Source of the DNA: Flaviflexus massiliensis
Lineage (GTDB): Bacteria; Actinomycetota; Actinomycetes; Actinomycetales; Actinomycetaceae
NCBI RefSeq assembly: GCF_001375495.1
Contig: NZ_LN831058.1
Coordinates: forward strand, 1,570,768 to 1,634,767
DNA length: 64,000 nucleotides
Reading direction: 5' to 3'
Position 1 is the stretch's first letter. Each line of letters begins with the position of its first letter. Below the pieces are notes generated by a model, which was given only the letters and a program-made list of their open reading frames with translations, did not search any database and was not told the DNA's origin. Both the position numbers and the translations under genes were made by a program. Below are positions 39,926 to 48,618 of the stretch, piece by piece.

Positions 39926-39934
39926 CTAAACTAG

Positions 39935-41131
39935 GTGATTGTGCAACCCTTTACTTCTGAATCAGTGACTGCCGGACATCCCGACAAAGTCTGCGATCTC
40001 ATTTCCGACCGCATCCTGGACGCCATCCTCACAAAGGATCCCGATGCTCGTGTCGCCATTGAAACCATGGTGACGACCGGCCTAGTCCACGTTGCTGGCG
40101 AACTTAACACCGAGAGCTACGTCGAGATCCCCCAGATCGTGCGCGACGCACTCCTTGACCTCGGCTACTCCTCGTCCGAGGTGGGATTTGATGGTCGTTC
40201 TTGCGGCGTCACCGTCTCGATCGGCCAGCAGTCCGCCGACATCTACGACGGTGTGCACAACTCTCTCGAGTCCCGCGAATCCGGCGGCAACGTCGAAGCC
40301 TATTCCCGTGAAGGTGCGGGCGATCAGGGCCTCATGTTCGGCTACGCAACGAACGAGACCGACGTTCTCATGCCCATGCCGATCTTCCTCTCCCACCGCC
40401 TCGCCGAGCGCCTGTGGGAGGTCCGCCGCGACGGGATCGTTGCGGGACTGCGTCCCGATGGCAAGACCCAGGTCACGGTCAACTACGACGAAACCGATCG
40501 TCCGGTCTCGGTCGATACGATCGTGGTCTCCTCCCAGCACGATGAAGACGTCACCCAGGAACAGCTCCGCGAATTGCTGACCACCCACGTGATCGAGCCC
40601 GTTCTCGACCAGTACGCTCCCAATCTTGACCGGAGCGATCTTACGATTCTCATCAACCCGTCCGGCCGATTCGTCATCGGTGGGCCGATGTCGGATGCTG
40701 GCCTCACCGGCCGCAAGATCATCGTCGACACCTACGGTGGCATGGCACGCCACGGTGGCGGCGCCTTCTCCGGTAAGGATCCGTCCAAAGTCGATCGCTC
40801 CGCATGCTACGCGGCACGCTGGGTGGCGAAGAATATCGTGGCAGCCGGTCTTGCCGAGCGCTGCGAAGTGCAGGTTGCCTACGCCATTGGACAAGCGAAC
40901 CCCGTCTCGGTCCGCGTCGATGCCTTCGGTACAAACGCGCGCCCCCTCGGCGAGATCACGAACGCAGTGAAGAAGGTTTTCGACCTGCGCCCGCTCGCCA
41001 TCATCGAGGCACTCGATCTCAAGCGCCCGATCTATGCTCAGACCGCTGCTTTCGGCCACTTCGGCCGCGAGATCCCGGACTTCACGTGGGAGCGCACAGA
41101 CCGTGTCGAGGCACTGCTTGCTGCTCTCTAG
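39935..41131 (+). CDS. metK: S-adenosylmethionine synthase
   Basis: Makes SAM from methionine and ATP. The 398 residues contain [20 protein letters not shown] near the N-terminus, [16 protein letters not shown] (the hexapeptide signature), and [20 protein letters not shown] (P-loop-like). Start is unclear between GTG 39935 and GTG 39941, both close to a weak ribosome site. It follows coaBC after 9 nt; there is no room for a SAM riboswitch. Confidence 0.97.
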   Translation: MIVQPFTSESVTAGHPDKVCDLISDRILDAILTKDPDARVAIETMVTTGLVHVAGELNTESYVEIPQIVRDALLDLGYSSSEVGFDGRSCGVTVSIGQQSADIYDGVHNSLESRESGGNVEAYSREGAGDQGLMFGYATNETDVLMPMPIFLSHRLAERLWEVRRDGIVAGLRPDGKTQVTVNYDETDRPVSVDTIVVSSQHDEDVTQEQLRELLTTHVIEPVLDQYAPNLDRSDLTILINPSGRFVIGGPMSDAGLTGRKIIVDTYGGMARHGGGAFSGKDPSKVDRSACYAARWVAKNIVAAGLAERCEVQVAYAIGQANPVSVRVDAFGTNARPLGEITNAVKKVFDLRPLAIIEALDLKRPIYAQTAAFGHFGREIPDFTWERTDRVEALLAAL

Positions 41132-41175
41132 CGAGTCTGCGAACACCAGCGTACGGAAGGTGATGAACTAGAGGA

Positions 41176-43101
41176 GTGCCTGACGCTCTCTTTGATCTTC
41201 CTAGCCAGCCCGCCCTGCTCAAGGCAGAGCGGGCTGTGCGCACAGTTGAGGCGGAGCACTCAGATCCGGTGGCGCAGGTTGTTCTCGATACTCCTTTTTC
41301 GTGGCCGGACAAGCTCTATGACTATCTCGTGCCCGCCAAACTCCACGACTCGGCATTGCCGGGCTCCCGAGTGCGGGTGCAGTTCGGCGCCAAGCGACTA
41401 ACCGGCTTCATCCGCCGCCGCACCAACACCACCACCTCCGTCCGACTCAAAGCGATCCTTAGCGTTCTTGGCGAACCCGTGGTCACCGACGACATGTTTG
41501 TCCTTGCGGAGAAAATTGCGATGCGGAACGTCTGCTCGCTCCACGATGTTCTACGCTCGGCAATACCTGCCCGTCACGCACGTGCTGCCACCAGCGTGGC
41601 TGCGCTCCCTCCACCCACATTCCCAACCGTCCCGCCGCTCAATGAGCAGGAGAGCAATAGCGATCTGAATCCAGGTGCTGATTCGGGCAGAGAGACCGTT
41701 ATTGCCGCGGGCCGGGATGTCTGGACCGACCTCGCTCGAGCATCGCACGAGGCCCTTACGCATGATAAGACCGTACTTATTGTTGTGCCTACGACACTAG
41801 AGATCGGGAAAGTGCGAACCAGTCTCTCCGAACTGATCCCGGGGGAACCGATTGGGATCATGGGTGCGCACCTCAGTGCAGAGGCCCGCTACCGGCACTT
41901 TCTGTCCATTCTTCAGGGGCGCACGCGTATTGTGATCGGTACCCGAACGGCTGCTTTCGCACCCATGAAACCGGGCCTCATGATCATCGTTGACGAGATG
42001 AATGGTGCGATGAGGGACAAGAGAAGCCCGTACATGTGGGCCGATGAGGTGTTGCGCATGAGGCAGGGCGATGCAACTCTGCTGCGCTATTCTTTCCCGC
42101 CACGCCTTTCTGAAACCCCGCCGCAGTTCACCGCCCGTGGTGCGTGGCCCAAGATCACGCGTGCCGAGCAGTGGGCCGGAGACCAGCGCGGACTCTTGCC
42201 GCCCGCGGCCTTCGAGGTAATCCGCGACGGATTGACAACGGGGCCGGTACTGATTTCCGCACCCCGTGCAGGCTACGTTCCGGCTCTTGCATGTGCTCGT
42301 TGCGGTAAGCGAGCGATCTGCCAGCACTGCGGCTCCAGCATCGCCGTACCCACCGCGGGCAGCATTGCCTCCTGCGGAAGGTGCGGAGCAGGTAAGTGGG
42401 TGTGCTCATGCGGATCAACGCAGATGCGCGCGGTTTCCCGCGGTTCAGACAGGCTTGCTCAAGAAGTTGCCCTGGCCTTCCCAGGAGTCGGAGTTGATGC
42501 CGTGCGGTCTGCCAGCGAGGAATCACAATCCCGCCTCGTTATCGCAACACCCGGGGCGGAACCCGATCGCGAGTTCGCGGCCGGGGTGATTGTTGATGCT
42601 GGGGCGAGGCTCGCATCTCTCAGACTCGATGCCGAGATCGAAGCTGTTGCCCGTTGGTCGCGCGTCGCATCCCGAATCACTGGACATCTGGTACTTACCG
42701 GGGGAGTGCCCGAGCACCTGGTTCGTGCCCTTGCCACTCGCTCGATCGATTTCATGGGCCCAGTTGCCGATGAACGCGAAGTGCTCGGACAGCCACCCTT
42801 CCACCGCTGGTTCCGGATCTCGGGTCAGCGCGGTGACCTGCAGCGACTGCTCGGCAGCGTCGCAAGCATGCTCGAAGGCGATACCCCGCCCGATACGGGT
42901 ATTGCCGCCATGCTCTCCGGCGGTGGTCGTCAGGTCTTCGCCCAGGGACTCCATCTTGTGGGACCTGTCGAGGAAGATGACGGGCTCGCCCTCTATCTAC
43001 ACGAGCGAGCCCCTGCGAGGAGGCTTGCGTCAGCTTTGCGTGAATCGCTCCAAGATCTCGGTCAACTCCAGATACGAATCGAAGCCGATCCAATCCTCTG
43101 A
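41176..43101 (+). CDS. priA: Primosomal protein N' (PriA), helicase motifs degenerate
   Basis: Replication restart protein. The 641 residues have the N-terminal DNA-binding part (VAQVVLDTPFSWPDKLYDYL), and a zinc region with eight cysteines (CARCGKRAICQHCGSS and later CGRCGAGKWVCSCG). Where PriA helicases have Walker A GxTGSGKT there is ETVIAAGRDVWTD, and the DEEH box is IVDEMNG. This loss of ATPase motifs is known for actinobacterial PriA, so it may act only as a structural loader. GTG start. Comes after metK with a 44-nt gap. Confidence 0.9.
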   Translation: MPDALFDLPSQPALLKAERAVRTVEAEHSDPVAQVVLDTPFSWPDKLYDYLVPAKLHDSALPGSRVRVQFGAKRLTGFIRRRTNTTTSVRLKAILSVLGEPVVTDDMFVLAEKIAMRNVCSLHDVLRSAIPARHARAATSVAALPPPTFPTVPPLNEQESNSDLNPGADSGRETVIAAGRDVWTDLARASHEALTHDKTVLIVVPTTLEIGKVRTSLSELIPGEPIGIMGAHLSAEARYRHFLSILQGRTRIVIGTRTAAFAPMKPGLMIIVDEMNGAMRDKRSPYMWADEVLRMRQGDATLLRYSFPPRLSETPPQFTARGAWPKITRAEQWAGDQRGLLPPAAFEVIRDGLTTGPVLISAPRAGYVPALACARCGKRAICQHCGSSIAVPTAGSIASCGRCGAGKWVCSCGSTQMRAVSRGSDRLAQEVALAFPGVGVDAVRSASEESQSRLVIATPGAEPDREFAAGVIVDAGARLASLRLDAEIEAVARWSRVASRITGHLVLTGGVPEHLVRALATRSIDFMGPVADEREVLGQPPFHRWFRISGQRGDLQRLLGSVASMLEGDTPPDTGIAAMLSGGGRQVFAQGLHLVGPVEEDDGLALYLHERAPARRLASALRESLQDLGQLQIRIEADPIL

Positions 43102-43342
43102 TCGAGCCGGTGCTCGTTTGAGTGGACTCGGTGAGACGGCGGGCAACTTGACCCCGCCCATGCACCTCGCAGGTGCGAAGTTCTGCCCTTGCCCGCACCC
43201 TGTTCTGAACGGGAGGGGGAGCGGGGCACGTCTGAAACCACATCACCGGTCCCTGCGCTTCTCCGTTCGAAGGAACATGTGTCTCCGTGATTGACGACAA
43301 CGGGCCTGAGCAGACCTGACAGCCCGTGCAGCTCACCCTTTG
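43102..43342. other. Gap between priA and the MarR pseudogene
   Basis: No gene is visible. Just after priA there is a short hairpin CGAGC-CGGT-GCTCG (43103-43116) followed by TTTG, a weak terminator candidate. A second weak pairing (ACGGGC with GCCCGT near 43290-43330) lies downstream of the MarR stop on the minus strand. Confidence 0.4.
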
Positions 43343-43791
43343 TCACACTTCAAAGAACTTCTGTGCAAAGACAGACAGCGCGGGCGACTGCTGCGAAACT
43401 GCCTTCGTGCCTGTGGCGGTCAGGAGGGCAATGAAGGTGCACTGTTCATCTAAGTCCGGTTCACGGAGGATCAAGCCAAGTTTCTCCAAGCGGAGATGCC
43501 GACCGAAACCGTGGCGGGTGGCATCAGTGAAATTTCCGCCAGCTGCCTAGGCGAGACCTTCCGACCAACTCCGTTGAGGCTGAGCGCTAAGAGCAGATGG
43601 ATTTCGGGAATTTCAAGCTCCTCATCGCTACTTGCGCTGCGAAATGCCTTGCCCAGGTAAGAAGTGGCGCGATGGAGTCGGCACACGGCTTCCATGGCAC
43701 TCAGTTCAAACGGATCTTCGTATGGCGCGAATGCACTCAACCGTTCGGTCACAATATCTTCCGCGGCACACCTGATTTCGTCCTCGATCAA
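43343..43791 (-). pseudogene. MarR-family regulator gene with one frameshift
   Basis: A winged-helix MarR repressor of about 149 residues broken by one frame change. The first frame starts MIEDEIRCAAEDIVTERL and runs through EIPEIHLLLALSLNG, the recognition region KVSPRQLAEISLMPPATVS and then VGIS. The next frame continues RLEKLGLILREPDLDEQCTF and ends FAQKFFEV at the stop (43345-43343). The match to the MarR plan (helix-turn-helix, then wing) across the junction near 43490 is clear. With one lesion only, a sequencing error or programmed change cannot be excluded. Confidence 0.75.
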
Positions 43792-44672
43792 GCGACTCTT
43801 ATTAAACTAACGTCGATTTACCGCGGTCACATATTTTTTACCGCTGAACGATCATCTCGACGCATAGCGATTGCTCTTCACAACGAACCCTTTCCCGAGT
43901 AGTTGCTAATTGATTGAGAGTGACAGTTCCACTTCGATCAAAGTATCCAACCGCTATGCGTCTATGCACAGAGTAGTGGTGAGAGCCAGAATAAGCGACA
44001 AGGTAATCCAATTGTGATGGAGTGAACGACGTGTACATATTGCGCAATGAATGCAACGAGTTTGCATTCATTTGATTGAAACTTTCCAGAGTGCGACATA
44101 TTAAGCTAATTCGGTCCTGTGACCACTGCATTTAGGTTCAACTTTCCTTGTGTGAAAGCCATTATTGTTGATCGGCTGTTCGTGGAATTGTGGCGAAAGT
44201 TGTCACGACCTGAGATGAACTATTCTGTATCATTCGTTTCTTTGCAATCCTCCGTGCTCGAGGAGGAGTGACTGTTGGTATCCGTTTTATGCATTCATAT
44301 TGGCGGCAAATTTCGATGTCCCATTTGTGTAATTTCAGAAAAGGGATGCTTTTCTCTCGGGTTTTCCTATAGTCGTTGTCGTGATGCGGATAATTGCTTA
44401 CGGCTGAGTGGTGCCGATCAGCTTAGGTGAACGGAAAATGCGCGATCCGGAACAGTGCAGTGACGAGAAGATGGGCTGGCATCGTGCCTGCGGCTGGGAT
44501 GATGGGGTGACTTGGAGGTGCTATTGCTGACTAGCGGGGACGGGTCGCCTAGTCGAGCGTCGGCACATGTAAGCCACGGCCTGAAATTGCAGCCTCGTTA
44601 TTGGGTGCTATCAGTGCGCCGTATGCTTAGCTGCCATCTGAAGCGTTTGGGTGTTGGCGATAGAGTAAGGGC
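43792..44672. other. Gene-poor, AT-richer stretch upstream of fmt
   Basis: About 880 bp without a convincing gene. It holds a long inverted repeat (43859-43962). A 51-codon open frame, TTG 44275 to TGA 44430, has a good AGGAGGAG site (44261-44268) and several cysteines (FRCPIC, CRDADNC), but no recognisable family. A 97-codon minus-strand open frame (43838-44131) has a weak ribosome site and no familiar motif. Base composition differs from the flanking operons. Confidence 0.5.
43859..43962. repeat. 15-bp imperfect inverted repeat, 104 bp end to end
   Basis: GACGCATAGCGATTG (43859-43873) and CAACCGCTATGCGTC (43948-43962) are inverted copies with one mismatch. The span of 104 bp could be a small non-autonomous element, a long-range hairpin or a pair of operator sites. 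No target-site duplication was identified. Confidence 0.45.
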
Positions 44673-45581
44673 ATGCGAATACTCTTTGCCGGTACCCCCG
44701 CAACCGCGGTGCCCACTCTGCTACGACTTGCTGACGAAAACGAAATCATCGGAGTCTTAACGCGGGCCCCAGCGCCCGTGGGGAGAAAACGAATCATGAC
44801 ACCGTCACCGGTTGAGAACTTTGCTCGAGAACGCGGCTGGTCGGTCCTCACGCCTTCAAGCCTGCGCGATGCGGGCGTGCAGCAACAGATTCACGAACTG
44901 CGGCCAGACGCCGTGGCAGTGGTCGCCTACGGTCTCCTTATCCCCAAGGCGCTCCTTGACGTTCCTACGCACGGCTGGATTAACCTGCACTACTCACTCC
45001 TTCCGCAGTGGCGCGGAGCCGCCCCCGTGCAATACGCAATCGCGGCAGGGCAAAAGCGAACGGGAATCTCCACCTTCCTGATCGAAGAAGGTCTCGATAC
45101 GGGGCCCGTGTTTGACACGCTGGAGGTTGAGATTGGTCACCGTGAAACTGCGGGAGAACTCCTCGACAGACTCTCGGATGTGGGGGCGGACTTGCTGGCG
45201 AAGACCCTGAAGGATCTGGAAACGGGTGAGGCACGGGGGAGGGAACAGGCCGGTGAGCCGAGCCACGCCCCGCAGCTCAAGACAGCCGACGGGAAGCTTG
45301 ACCTCACGAGACCAGCAGTTGAGCTTGACGCTCAAATCCGCGGATTTACGCCCGCTCCGGGAACCTGGACCACCTGGAATGGTGACCGGGTCAAGATCGG
45401 ACCCGCCACGCCAGTCTCTGACCAACTTGAGGTTGGGGAGGTATCGGTTGGTGATCGGGTTCTCCTCGGAACCGGGGAAGGTGCACTCGAGCTCGACCAG
45501 ATTGCGCCCCCGGGGAAACCGTGGATGAAGGCGGTTGACTGGGGTCGCGGTGTACGCGGAAAGGTAGTCTGGAACTCATGA
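44673..45581 (+). CDS. fmt: Methionyl-tRNA formyltransferase
   Basis: Formylates initiator Met-tRNA. The 302 residues show MRILFAGTPATAVPTLLRL, a VVAYGLLIPKALLDVP stretch and the catalytic HYSLLPQWRGAAPVQYAI (Asn/His/Asp set), with the C-terminal OB domain (about 205-302). ATG at 44673. It overlaps rsmB by 4 nt (ATGA). Peptide deformylase is not adjacent. Confidence 0.96.
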   Translation: MRILFAGTPATAVPTLLRLADENEIIGVLTRAPAPVGRKRIMTPSPVENFARERGWSVLTPSSLRDAGVQQQIHELRPDAVAVVAYGLLIPKALLDVPTHGWINLHYSLLPQWRGAAPVQYAIAAGQKRTGISTFLIEEGLDTGPVFDTLEVEIGHRETAGELLDRLSDVGADLLAKTLKDLETGEARGREQAGEPSHAPQLKTADGKLDLTRPAVELDAQIRGFTPAPGTWTTWNGDRVKIGPATPVSDQLEVGEVSVGDRVLLGTGEGALELDQIAPPGKPWMKAVDWGRGVRGKVVWNS

Positions 45582-46996
45582 GTGAAGACCGCCCCACGAA
45601 CTGGCGCCCCGCGCGCATGCAATCCGACCCGGCACGAGTCGTTGCCCTCGACGTCCTAGAGCAGGTACGCAACGGTGCCTACGCCAACATCGCACTTCCC
45701 GCGACCCTGCGCAGAGCAAACGTGCGCGGACGCGGGCGCGGCTTCGCCACCAACCTGACGTACGGAACGCTACGCATGCAGGGGCGTTGGGATGCGATTA
45801 TCGCCAACTGTGTCCAAGGGCGCCCCGTTGACGAGATTGATCCGCTCGTCATGGACATTCTCCGCCTCGGAGCCCACCAGATTCTCGGACTCCGGGTGCC
45901 GATCCACGCGGCCATGAACGAGACGGTCAACCTGGCACGCAACGAAGTTGGTTCCGGCGCCTCCGGCTTCGTCAACGCCGTCATGCACCGCATCAGCGAA
46001 CGCACGAACGAAGAATGGGATGAGCTCATTGCAGAAGAGCTGAAGGATCAGGGAGAGCGAGCAGTTCTCGCGGCCCAGACCTCTCACCCCGAATGGATTC
46101 TTGAAGTGTACGAGGATTCCTTCGATGCCTCCGGTCGCGACCGCGAGGATTTGCCCAAGCTCCTCGCCGCTAACAACGAACCCGCCCGTGTAGCCCTCGC
46201 ACCGCGTGCGGTTTCCCGAGAGACCGTCATGTCCGATGCTGCGGAAGCCGGCGTCCAGGTAGTTGACGGGGTGCTCGTGCCCGATGCTCTCGTCCTTGAG
46301 AAGGGCAATCCGGGACGCATGGCATCCGTGCGCGAGCTGAGTGCGGGTGTGCAGGACGAGGGCTCACAGCTCGTGGCTCACCTGCTTGCGGTTGCGCCAC
46401 TTGAAGGTAGGGATGAGGAATGGCTCGACCTATGCGCAGGCCCCGGCGGTAAGACCGCGACCCTTGCCTCTCTCACCGGAGACCGCGACGTCACAATCTT
46501 CGCGAACGAACTGCACCCGCACCGCCTCGATCTTGTTGCCGACGCCGTTGCTCCTTTCGGTGACATAGTGGTCATGAGAGAAGGGGATGGGCGTGAGCTG
46601 GCCGATGAGGAACCAGGCCGGTTCGACCGCGCCCTCGTCGATGTGCCCTGCTCCGCAATCGGTTCTCTGCGTCGGCGCCCCGAGGCTCGCTGGCGCAAGG
46701 ACGACGGCGACGCCGAAGGAATGACGGAATTGCAGGCAGGCCTCCTCGAGGCCGCCATTAACGCCACCCGGGAAGGCGGCATCATCTGCTATTCCACGTG
46801 CTCCCCGGATCTTCGAGAAACGAAGCAGATCGTTGATCGTTTTGTGGACCGTGTCGAGGTTCTCGACACGGTGGAACTGGCCTCCAGTATGGTCCTTCCG
46901 GGTAAGCTTGATGGCATGACCGGCCCGTACCTGCAACTGTGGCCGGACCTGCACGAATCGGATGCAATGTTTGCTGCCCTGCTGGTTAAGAAGTGA
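45578..46996 (+). CDS. rsmB: 16S rRNA (cytosine-967-C5)-methyltransferase
   Basis: SAM-dependent m5C methyltransferase. The 472-residue protein has an N-terminal NusB-like RNA-binding domain (about 10-150; RVVALDVLEQVRNGAYANI, FVNAVMHRISER) and a C-terminal Rossmann domain with LDLCAGPGGKTATLASL, VDVPCSAIGSLRRRPEARW (catalytic Cys) and CYSTCSPDLRE (second Cys). Length and order match Fmu/Sun. Coupled to fmt. Confidence 0.95.
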   Translation: MSEDRPTNWRPARMQSDPARVVALDVLEQVRNGAYANIALPATLRRANVRGRGRGFATNLTYGTLRMQGRWDAIIANCVQGRPVDEIDPLVMDILRLGAHQILGLRVPIHAAMNETVNLARNEVGSGASGFVNAVMHRISERTNEEWDELIAEELKDQGERAVLAAQTSHPEWILEVYEDSFDASGRDREDLPKLLAANNEPARVALAPRAVSRETVMSDAAEAGVQVVDGVLVPDALVLEKGNPGRMASVRELSAGVQDEGSQLVAHLLAVAPLEGRDEEWLDLCAGPGGKTATLASLTGDRDVTIFANELHPHRLDLVADAVAPFGDIVVMREGDGRELADEEPGRFDRALVDVPCSAIGSLRRRPEARWRKDDGDAEGMTELQAGLLEAAINATREGGIICYSTCSPDLRETKQIVDRFVDRVEVLDTVELASSMVLPGKLDGMTGPYLQLWPDLHESDAMFAALLVKK

Positions 46997-47007
46997 AAGA
47001 GTAGATT

Positions 47008-47673
47008 ATGAGTGTTCTTATTTCCCCCTCCATCCTCAACGCCGACATTGGTGACCTCGCCGGCGAACTGAAGAAGATTGAGGGCGCCGACTGGGCGCAC
47101 GTCGATGTCATGGACAACCACTTCGTTCCCAACCTGTCGTGGGGAATACCCGTGGTCGAGGCAGCAAAGAAGTATTCTCCCGTTCCGATCGATGCTCACC
47201 TCATGATTGAGGACCCGGATCGCTGGGCACCCGCCTATATTGAGGCTGGCGCGGCCTCCGCAACGTTCCATGCTGAAGCAGTGAAGTCCCCGATCCGCCT
47301 GGCACGGGAGATTCGGGCCATGGGTGGGCGTGCAGGCCTCGCCCTGAACCCAGCCACTCCGATCGATGCCTACATCGACATCCTCGATGAATTCGACATG
47401 GTGCTGTGCATGACCGTGGAGCCCGGTTTCGGCGGCCAGCCGTTCCTTGCCTCCGTCATGCCCAAGGTTGAGCGCCTGCGCGAACTCATCAACAAGAAGG
47501 GCCTCGAGACCTGGATCCAGGTTGATGGTGGAATCAGCGCCGACACGATTGCGCAGGCTGCTGAAGCGGGTGCCAACAACTTCGTGGCCGGCTCCGCCGT
47601 CTATAAAGCAGAGGATGCTGGTGAGGCAGTGGAGAACCTCAGATTGCTTGCCTCACAGCATGTGCACCCCTAG
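47008..47673 (+). CDS. rpe: Ribulose-phosphate 3-epimerase
   Basis: Interconverts ribulose 5-phosphate and xylulose 5-phosphate in the pentose phosphate pathway. The 221-residue TIM barrel has [34 protein letters not shown] with metal-binding His/Asp, [24 protein letters not shown], and [15 protein letters not shown] 47008. The FMN riboswitch begins only 18 nt after the stop. Confidence 0.97.
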   Translation: MSVLISPSILNADIGDLAGELKKIEGADWAHVDVMDNHFVPNLSWGIPVVEAAKKYSPVPIDAHLMIEDPDRWAPAYIEAGAASATFHAEAVKSPIRLAREIRAMGGRAGLALNPATPIDAYIDILDEFDMVLCMTVEPGFGGQPFLASVMPKVERLRELINKKGLETWIQVDGGISADTIAQAAEAGANNFVAGSAVYKAEDAGEAVENLRLLASQHVHP

Positions 47674-47690
47674 TCATGCTAAAATCGTGG

Positions 47691-47805
47691 CGTGTTTCGG
47701 GGTCGGTGAAAGTCCGAGCCGGCGGTTAAAGTCCGCGACCCGCGCAAGCGGCTGATGAGGTGAAAGTCCTCAACCGACGGTGAAAGTCCGGATGGGAGAA
47801 ACACG
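47691..47805 (+). promoter_or_regulatory. FMN riboswitch (RFN element)
   Basis: Closed by the perfect P1 stem CGTGTTTC (47691-47698) / GAAACACG (47798-47805). Inside are the conserved arms of the RFN element in order: GGTGAAAGTCC, AGCCGGCGGTTAAAGTCC, CTGATGAGGTGAAAGTCC, and CCGACGGTGAAAGTCCGGAT. It directly precedes the flavin transporter genes and should lower their expression when FMN is plentiful. Confidence 0.95.
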
Positions 47806-47812
47806 TTAGGCT

Positions 47813-47868
47813 GTCACGCCCTGCGTGCGTGACGCGTGCCCGCTGTCCCCGAAATGCGCGGAGGACAG
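47813..47868 (+). promoter_or_regulatory. Riboswitch expression platform with SD-sequestering hairpin
   Basis: After the aptamer a hairpin GTCACGC (47813-47819) / GCGTGAC (47827-47833) is followed by CTGTCC (47843-47848), which can pair with GGACAG (47863-47868). The second stem covers the GGAGGA ribosome site of ribX and lies right against the TTG start. No U-tract follows either stem, so control appears to be at translation. Confidence 0.6.
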
Positions 47869-48618
47869 TTGAGGCGTTTCGCTCCACTCATTTTCGGACT
47901 TGGTGTCCTTGTCCTGTGGTGGGTTGTTGCCGAATCGGGTGCGGTCGAAAGCTACTTCCTGCCCCATCCCGTCAAGGTGTGGGACACGCTCTATCTCGGA
48001 CTGACCGAGGGGGATCTCCTTCGCGCGACTGGCGTGACGTTGACGTCCGCGGGACTGGGCTGTGTCATCGCCGCCCTGCTCGGGATCCCTCTCGGCTACG
48101 CGATTGCCAAGTCCCGTGTCGTGTCCGCAACGATCGGGCCCTATCTTGCTGCCTCGCAAGCGATTCCTGCCGTGGCGCTCGCCCCACTTCTCGTTGTGTG
48201 GATCGGCTATGGCCTGCCCTCGATCACGGTCCTGTGCGTCATTCTCGTCATCTTCCCGGTCGTCATTTCGACAGCCCTCGGTATTCGCGAACTCGATCCC
48301 GACATTATTGCGGCCGCTCGGCTGGACGGTGCGGGAACCGGGCCGCTCGTGTGGCACATCGAATTGCCGCTTGCTGCGCCATCGATTCTTGCTGGCCTGC
48401 GCACCGGCTTCACTCTCTCCATCACCGGTGCGGTGGTGGGGGAGATGGTCATGGGTGGTGATGGCCTGGGCGCTGCCCTGGCACGAGGCCAAGGCTCAAC
48501 AGCCAATGTTGCCCACCTCTTTGCCGTCATCGCGATCCTCGTCGTCCTTGCGGTCGGTATTTATCTACTCCTCACGCTCATCGAGCACATGGCGGATCAA
48601 CGAAAAGGAAACTCATGA
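47869..48618 (+). CDS. ribX: Riboflavin/flavin ABC transporter permease (RibX type)
   Basis: Permease of the NitT/TauT-like ABC class, here under an FMN riboswitch, which with the neighbouring binding protein points to RibX of the RibXY flavin uptake system. About six membrane segments. The EAA loop reads AARLDGAGTGPLVWHIELPL. I choose TTG 47869 as start because GGAGG is 4 nt upstream; GTG 47836 is in frame but without a good site. Length 249 residues. No ATPase gene accompanies it, so a shared ATPase is required. Confidence 0.85.
   Translation: MRRFAPLIFGLGVLVLWWVVAESGAVESYFLPHPVKVWDTLYLGLTEGDLLRATGVTLTSAGLGCVIAALLGIPLGYAIAKSRVVSATIGPYLAASQAIPAVALAPLLVVWIGYGLPSITVLCVILVIFPVVISTALGIRELDPDIIAAARLDGAGTGPLVWHIELPLAAPSILAGLRTGFTLSITGAVVGEMVMGGDGLGAALARGQGSTANVAHLFAVIAILVVLAVGIYLLLTLIEHMADQRKGNS

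Noticed and set aside
39926-39934. SAM riboswitch before metK
   Set aside because: Only 9 nt separate coaBC and metK, so there is no room for one.
40082-41146. 354-codon open frame on the minus strand
   Set aside because: Complete shadow of metK, whose conserved motifs are certain.
43838-44131. 97-codon minus-strand open frame
   Set aside because: Weak ribosome site and no family pattern in AT-richer DNA; it overlaps the inverted repeat. Not strong enough to call.
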